NCBI GenBank assembly: GCA_033557835.1
Contig: JAWQRO010000054.1
Coordinates: 1 to 64,000 of the forward strand
Direction of reading: 5' to 3'
Origin: Helochares maculicollis
Taxonomy: Eukaryota; Arthropoda; Insecta; Coleoptera; Hydrophilidae
DNA: 64,000 nucleotides
The position numbers and the translations under genes were made by a program. Shown here piece by piece: positions 58,950 through 64,000 of the stretch. Position 1 is the stretch's first letter, and each line of letters opens with the position of its first letter. Under the pieces are notes generated by a model. The model was not told the origin of the DNA, did not search any database, and saw nothing but the letters and a program-made list of their open reading frames with translations.

Positions 58950-59600
58950 TATGACTAATTACATTCTCAGTCTAACTTCGAAGGTAAGAGAGGTCAGATG
59001 TGTTTCTAGTATATTGTTTCCTTGTTCATCACTTATTTTATTTTTGTTTTAGTAACAGCCCATGTGGAAAAAGCATATGACATTAAAAATTCCATCAGGC
59101 CTGATTAATCTTATTCGCAGTCTAGTTTCGGCAGATGAAGAGATCGGATGTGCTTCAATTTCCTTTCCTTCGCTGTCTTCAAATTTGCTGCGACTGCTAT
59201 AAAATTCACCTGCTCAGGAAGGTTCCATCTGGGACTAAGGTTCAATATATTATCAATCCACTCCCAATAGTAAGAAAGGTAGAACGTGCTTCAAAATTAT
59301 TTCTATTTTTATTGGAAAAAAAGAAATTGGTCGGGCTGCTGGGTCGCCTTCTTTCTTTGGATGTCAGTTCTTTTATCTCATGACAGCAGCTATCGTGAAT
59401 ATAGGGCATTCCAGAGCCATATATTTATATCAGCTGGCTGAGTTAATCTCTGACATTTTCGTAGGTTTGCGGTGTTTGGACCAATCAACTCTCTTTCGTT
59501 CTGGTCAACATTTTACTCACAAAGAAATTGGGGACGTACATCGTAGCTTGCTCTATAAGGGAATGTTGAGTGTAACCACTCCAGGTATTTTACTTTAGTT
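58950..59600 (+). pseudogene. weak non-LTR retrotransposon remnant (RT and RNase H)
   Basis: At about 59066-59140 two frames give HVEKAYD and, after a shift, LKIPSGLINLIRSLVS, resembling the (D)xEKAFD and LPxxLIxLIxSxL segments of LINE reverse transcriptase with the residues between them deleted. At 59380-59440 the frame reads NIGHSRAIYLYQLAELIS, like the GHSGIxGNExADELA block of RNase H. A similar stretch at about 58957-59007 (TNYILSLTSKVREVRC) looks like a second, diverged copy of the LINLIRSLVSADEEIGC stretch about 150 bases further on. Key residues are lost and the assignment rests on short motifs, so confidence is low. It is a third non-LTR remnant on the plus strand of the window. Confidence 0.4.
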
Positions 59601-60239
59601 AGGATATTTGAATGCAAAGATACTTTTCCAAACTGGCTAGTAACTAATTAAAAACATTTTATTTTAATATTTATTTGAAAAAATATAATGTTTAAAGTTA
59701 CTTAATCAAGTGTCTGAGTTTGGTTCGAATGTGTTATTTGTTTCTCGTGGTTTTAGAATACTATACTGTTCGAGTAGGTTTTTATTCAACAAATTTAAAG
59801 GTTTTGAGCTCCCCGAGATACAATGTATTAGGATTTAATTAAAGAAAACTTGTTGTCTTAGTGTCTGTCGGTCTATTTGCTTATCTGTGTATCTATATCA
59901 AATTTTGCTGCCGCAGTTTTGCAAAATCTGGCTTCAATTTGGTTTCATATTTACCTGTTTATTACTTTTATGCCAACCATTAGGAGTTAAAACCTAAATT
60001 GGAGGTCTTTAAAGAGATTAGTTGCCTCATCTTAGTATCTAAAACAATCAGGAAAAAGTAGAGGTCTGGTACCAGGTTTTATCATAAATTAACAGCAGAG
60101 GCTGCCGATTTTCAACTAGTGACAGACCTAACCTGTCATAAGAACACAGGTCATATACCAAAACTTCTTACTTATTAATCCATTCGATTTCAGAAAATAG
60201 TTAAGAGAGCACTTGCATAATGAACTACACAAAATATAG
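59601..60239. other. AT-rich DNA, nothing recognised
   Basis: Contains a short CTGTC-rich patch near 59864. No coding motif was seen. Confidence 0.45.
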
Positions 60240-60674
60240 GAAGAAATTGAACATGTAAATGTAAAATTAGGAAGAGATGATATGTTTAGGTCTAGTCACA
60301 GAAAAAAAACTTCATAAGATAAAGATGCATTTAAGAAAAATATAGTAGATAAATTAGCAGCTTGCAAAGAGACATGAAGAGTTTCGAATAGCCTAACCAT
60401 AATACAAATTAATCATGTATAAGTTTAGTGCCGAAGTGCAGAGAAAATCTGGACATTAATAGGACATTAATAGGCAGACTATAGTCTTTTCCATGTAGGA
60501 ATCAAGCTGACAAAAAATACTAGTTAGAATCAAAGAAGTCAAAATCGAAACATGTACTATTTGCTTAGAGCATCCAAAAATCAGCGATACAGTGAACATG
60601 TATTGTTACAGAATAATGGTTACAATTAAGAAAACAAATAAAATCGGATGGTCTGAAATAAAACTTCATCAATA
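60240..60674 (+). pseudogene. unassigned coding-like fossil with a RING-like Cys motif
   Basis: At 60240-60377 one frame gives EEIEHVNVKLGRDDMFRSSH, a stop after RKKTS, then DAFKKNIVDKLAACKET. At 60520-60674 a frame gives ILVRIKEVKIE, then CTICLEHPKISDTVNMYCYR and IKKTNKIGWSEIKLHQ. The CxxCLE opening followed about 14 residues later by another Cys recalls the first half of a RING finger (ubiquitin ligase type), with the His and the later Cys pair lost. No parent gene is recognised; an old transposon or processed pseudogene is possible. Confidence 0.25.
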
Positions 60675-62000
60675 ATGAAGGAAACCCTTTCACGATTACA
60701 AGCCCTAAATCAAGAGTAAGGCAAAATAAAGACTATTTTGATCCATGTTGCTAGGTTAGTTTTTTTAAGGCAGGGAATATATATATAGCTTAAAATGAAG
60801 CAAGAAAGTTAGAAAAAGCAAGCAAAGGCGATAGAATGAAAATATAAATATGGTAAAACAAAGCTGTACCAGAGAAGATACCTGGCAAGAAATGGAAACA
60901 AAACATTTTACTTAAATGTTGAAAATAATAATAGTTTTAAAACCACCAAAGTGTCCAAAATTAATAATGTTAAAATTTGGTATTGGTAATAACAAAGCAA
61001 ATACAAAACGAATGATCCAAAGTACATATTGGCTTAGTAAATAAAGAACGAATAGCAGAACGGTTTTCGACACGGTCGAAATACAACAAATCACCTATTA
61101 AATAAAATTTTACTAAAATAAGTCGGAAGCTTCACGTTCTATTTATGTCAGTATGCTAGCTACAGAAGTATTGCACTATCAAAATTATTATTTATATTTC
61201 ATTCCTTTATTATTTAATTTTTGTATTATATAATATTGTAAATAGGAGCACTCAGCTGCTGGTTTAAACTACAACAGTCTAATAAAGCTAAAATATAACA
61301 GGAAAGTTTGGATATCTTTGTCATGTAATCAATTTTAAAGCCAATTTTGCCTTATAAAAGCAAACGACGTAAATAAAAAAGCTTTAAATCAAATACCAGG
61401 TCATTTTTGGTAGAATTTATGCTGGCTCAAATATTATACTAGAAGAAATCAAATCAACACAAAAAATCAAAGCAGCGCAAGAAAACAAACCTGAAGTTTT
61501 TATCCCAAGAGCAGCAGCTGAAAATCTGGAAAATAAGAATAAAACCATTAAATTTATATTAATATAAACCTTGTTTTCAAAAGTTTATTAATTTAATGTG
61601 AACTTAAGCAGAGCAAGCGTAGCCAATACTAGAAGTGGTAGAACTTTATAATGAAGACCGTAAAATCTTCTTTTAATAATATTATTAATTATAAATCCAA
61701 TTTAGACATTAAAATAGCAATGGAATTAAGAATCAGAAAAATGATATAAAGTGTGTAAATAAAATATAGAAATGGAAATCCTATACAATCTACGCTTCAT
61801 CATATAGCCAAATGCGCGATGACAATAGTTTAAAGGAAACGCCACAGAAATTCATTACGGTAAGAAACGAAATACAAGAATAAAAAAGTTGATTCATATG
61901 AGAGCAGAGGAAACAAAATTATAGGAAATTTTTTATTATATCCTGTATGCGTGGAGATTTTTTCATGCGACATAAATCCGCGTAAACAGGAAGAGGAAGC
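60675..62000. other. AT-rich DNA, nothing firm
   Basis: Purine-rich on the plus strand. At 61397-61560 a frame reads FGRIYAGSNIILEEIKSTQ then KIKAAQENKPEVFIPRAAAE, protein-like but unassigned. Confidence 0.35.
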
Positions 62001-63479
62001 CTCAACACGAGGCACTAATATTCAAAGAGAATTCACACCATAAATTTGATTCTTTGTCGCGGCTTTCCCCATACAAAATTGCATGGTTCGATTTTCCCGC
62101 AGCGGCTAAAACGCGCTTTTGCTTCTCCCTCCGCCATCGCCGCCACCACCGTCCTTCACCGCTACAAATTTCCGATTTCCGTCGCTGGAGATATAAAAAG
62201 GACAAAGGACGCCCTTTGATTTCCGACTTAACGGGAAAAATAATGGTCGAGTGGACGGAACTTTATCAGATTTTGTTTATGTTGTATAAGTGCCTTCTCT
62301 TCATGCTCCGCTTGCTTTTTTCCCGGACCAGTAAATTTATATATCATCCACCTTGACTTATAGACTGTAAATGGAAACAATAGTCGGGAAAAATACAAGT
62401 CCCGGACATTATCATATTTTCCGCATACACACGACGAGGGGTGAGAGCGTCAGTCTGGGAATAAGAGCATAAAAACTTCGACAAGATTGCCAAAAAACTC
62501 CTATTTTAGATATCACTTGCCTGAGTTCTGTGGTGAAAAGAAAATTTATTTGTTTACTTTTTTGCCTGATTTATATTTCTGTTTAGGCGAGAAGTTTAAT
62601 GTAAACAGTTGGTTTTTCCACACAGAAAATCAAATAAAATAAAAATACGGCCTCGCCACGGGAATAATTGCACAAATATTATGGTTTTGTAATATGGTAG
62701 ATTAAAGGACGGGGATGTCATCTCCAAAAGATCCGAATTGACATGAGGATAATCCTCATGTAAAGCCGACTAAAAAAAATACACGGGTTGTTTAGGGGTT
62801 TATTTAGATGCATAATTCCCTTTAAGCGATCTCTAATTCCGCCTGAGTGCCTTCATTCTTCATATTAAATCAACCTATACGGTCTGTCGTATTCTAGTCG
62901 CTCTCTGTTGGTAACGGGGGAGAAATATAGAGAAAATATGTGGAGGACGTCAGCAGAATCGACTTTACACAATGCAACCGAAGCAAAAGGGTGGTTTAGC
63001 AAAAGGGGAAGCGAGCACCAGTTTGGATTTACATTGTTTAATTCTGCAGGTAAAGTGTGGTATTGTTACTGATCTGATGCATTATGAATGGGGGTATCAA
63101 CGTTTGGATGACAGGGAGCTCGTTATTAGTTCAATAGAAAATTTAATCCTCCTCTTCGTTATTGTTGCGCGAGTTACCCGGCTGTATGCCCTTCTAAACT
63201 CTAAACGTTATCATTTCAAAAACTTTTCATCGCTTTTATCTCCAAACACGTACCGTTAGTGCATTCGTGAAAATTTTGCGCCTCTTCTCTTGTCGCTTCA
63301 AAAATATTGTTGCAAACATGTATGGCTTTGAAGTAACATCAGGGAGAAAACAAGCAAACTCCGCATTGAAGCGCTGTTATCAAAAATCCATTACGGGCGG
63401 CAAGTTCGGCAAAGCTAAATTAAACGGAAGTTAAACTAGAAATGAGAAAGAGCAAATATACGTGTTATGTGTGAAATTC
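62001..63479. other. GC-richer island, nothing coding recognised
   Basis: Includes a C-rich patch with CCGCCATCGCCGCCACCACC (about 62131-62150). Frames at 62002-62356 overlap on both strands. The 95-codon plus frame at 62972-63259 has no motif. It may be upstream regulatory DNA of a gene that starts at the right edge. Confidence 0.3.
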
Positions 63480-63780
63480 AATCAGGAATAGGTTGGTCGG
63501 TGCAAACCGGAGCAGGAGTGGCTGTGTAGTTTAGCAGCTGCAGCGTAGCAAGCACATCAGAGTAGCAAACAGAAGGGGGCGGCGGGAGCAGCACAAGAGC
63601 GAGCGGAACGGAAAGAGGAGTTTGTTTTTTCATTAAAACTTGCCAGTGGAAAGTTAATCAACATGGCGGCGAGTTGAAGTGGCCCTGGATCTTTGTAATA
63701 CAACACAAGAGAGTTGTTGAGCTCCGAGTAAAATAAGTGCCAACAGTAACACCGCAACAAGGAAGGACACTAGCCAATAT
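63480..63780 (+). promoter_or_regulatory. candidate promoter or 5' leader region
   Basis: A GC-rich stretch (AGCAGCTGCAGCGTAGCAAG, then GGGGGCGGCGGGAGCAG) is followed by purine-rich and CAACAG/AACACCGCAACAAG sequence typical of insect 5' untranslated leaders. It includes one ATG in ACATGGCGGCGAGTTGA, an upstream open frame of four codons. No TATA box or clear initiator was fixed, and strand is inferred from leader style only. The coding part, if any, would lie beyond the window. Confidence 0.25.
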
Positions 63781-64000
63781 TAGCTCGATACTTTAGAAAC
63801 TTTGAAGCTTTTGTAGTGGTAACGTGACTCTCCTACAGCTGCTCAATTATTAAACAACGACGCTCTTATATCTTAAAAATATTCTCTTGGAACGACCGGG
63901 GATTAAGCGTGCTTAAATTTCAAAGTGTCGATTATTAAATTTCGATACAACTTTACGATAAACTTCTCCTTATTTCTTGGCCTTTCCATAAAGTATACAC

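Noticed and set aside
1..64000. tRNA, rRNA, CRISPR, operon or bacterial features
   Set aside because: No B-box-like GGTTCGAANCC with a matching A box was found by eye, no regularly spaced repeats with spacers, and the sequence is clearly eukaryotic.

Overview
The window looks like a non-coding stretch of an insect nuclear genome, most likely a fly. It is AT-rich and has no intact gene. The longest open frame starting with ATG is about 159 codons, and it looks like chance. Recognisable protein-coding sequence survives only as broken transposable elements and as fossils of multi-copy gene families that I recall, from memory, in arthropods. No tRNA, rRNA, operon, CRISPR array or bacterial signal was seen. 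The mix of mariner, maT, piggyBac and RNase H-bearing non-LTR elements fits an insect; the assignment to flies is inference from base composition and style.

Mobile DNA from left to right: a mariner transposase fragment cut by the left edge (1-298); a second, different mariner transposase (7894-8882); a non-LTR retrotransposon tail with RNase H (19380-19830); a piggyBac transposase in two pieces (20160-22150) with an opposite-strand fossil of another family lying between them (about 20800-21045); a composite locus at 25861-29317; a nearly full-length maT (DD37D) element with both ends and TA duplications (33403-34710); a second non-LTR tail (37631-38920); and a weaker third one (58950-59600).

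The composite locus is the most interesting part. One minus-strand gene fossil is split into three pieces by two mariner elements of different lineages and opposite orientation. Each mariner has recognisable ends and a TA duplication. Removing the right-hand mariner and one TA rejoins the host reading frame exactly. The host fossil carries motifs that resemble a Rad2/XPG/FEN1-like nuclease (VVFECY, EGDAD, EDIDVLVLL, FTGC) followed by a cysteine-rich tail (CNCKKGCG). It resembles an uncharacterised arthropod family.

The rest alternates between very AT-rich DNA without visible content and less AT-rich islands (about 10.4-11.4, 12.4-12.9, 17.3-17.9, 18.5-19.2, 22.6-23.5, 29.7-30.6, 40.8-42.2, 45.7-47.6, 48.6-49.3, 52.0-52.6, 53.8-54.3, 57.0-57.9 and 62.0-63.9 kb). 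The islands have strand-biased purine or pyrimidine runs, TAAT-core motifs and short degenerate tandem repeats. They could be cis-regulatory DNA in a gene desert or a very long intron, but that is inference. The right end (63.5-63.8 kb) resembles an insect promoter or 5' leader. Two short splice-bounded open stretches (10010-10084 minus, 32484-32531 plus) are candidate small exons.
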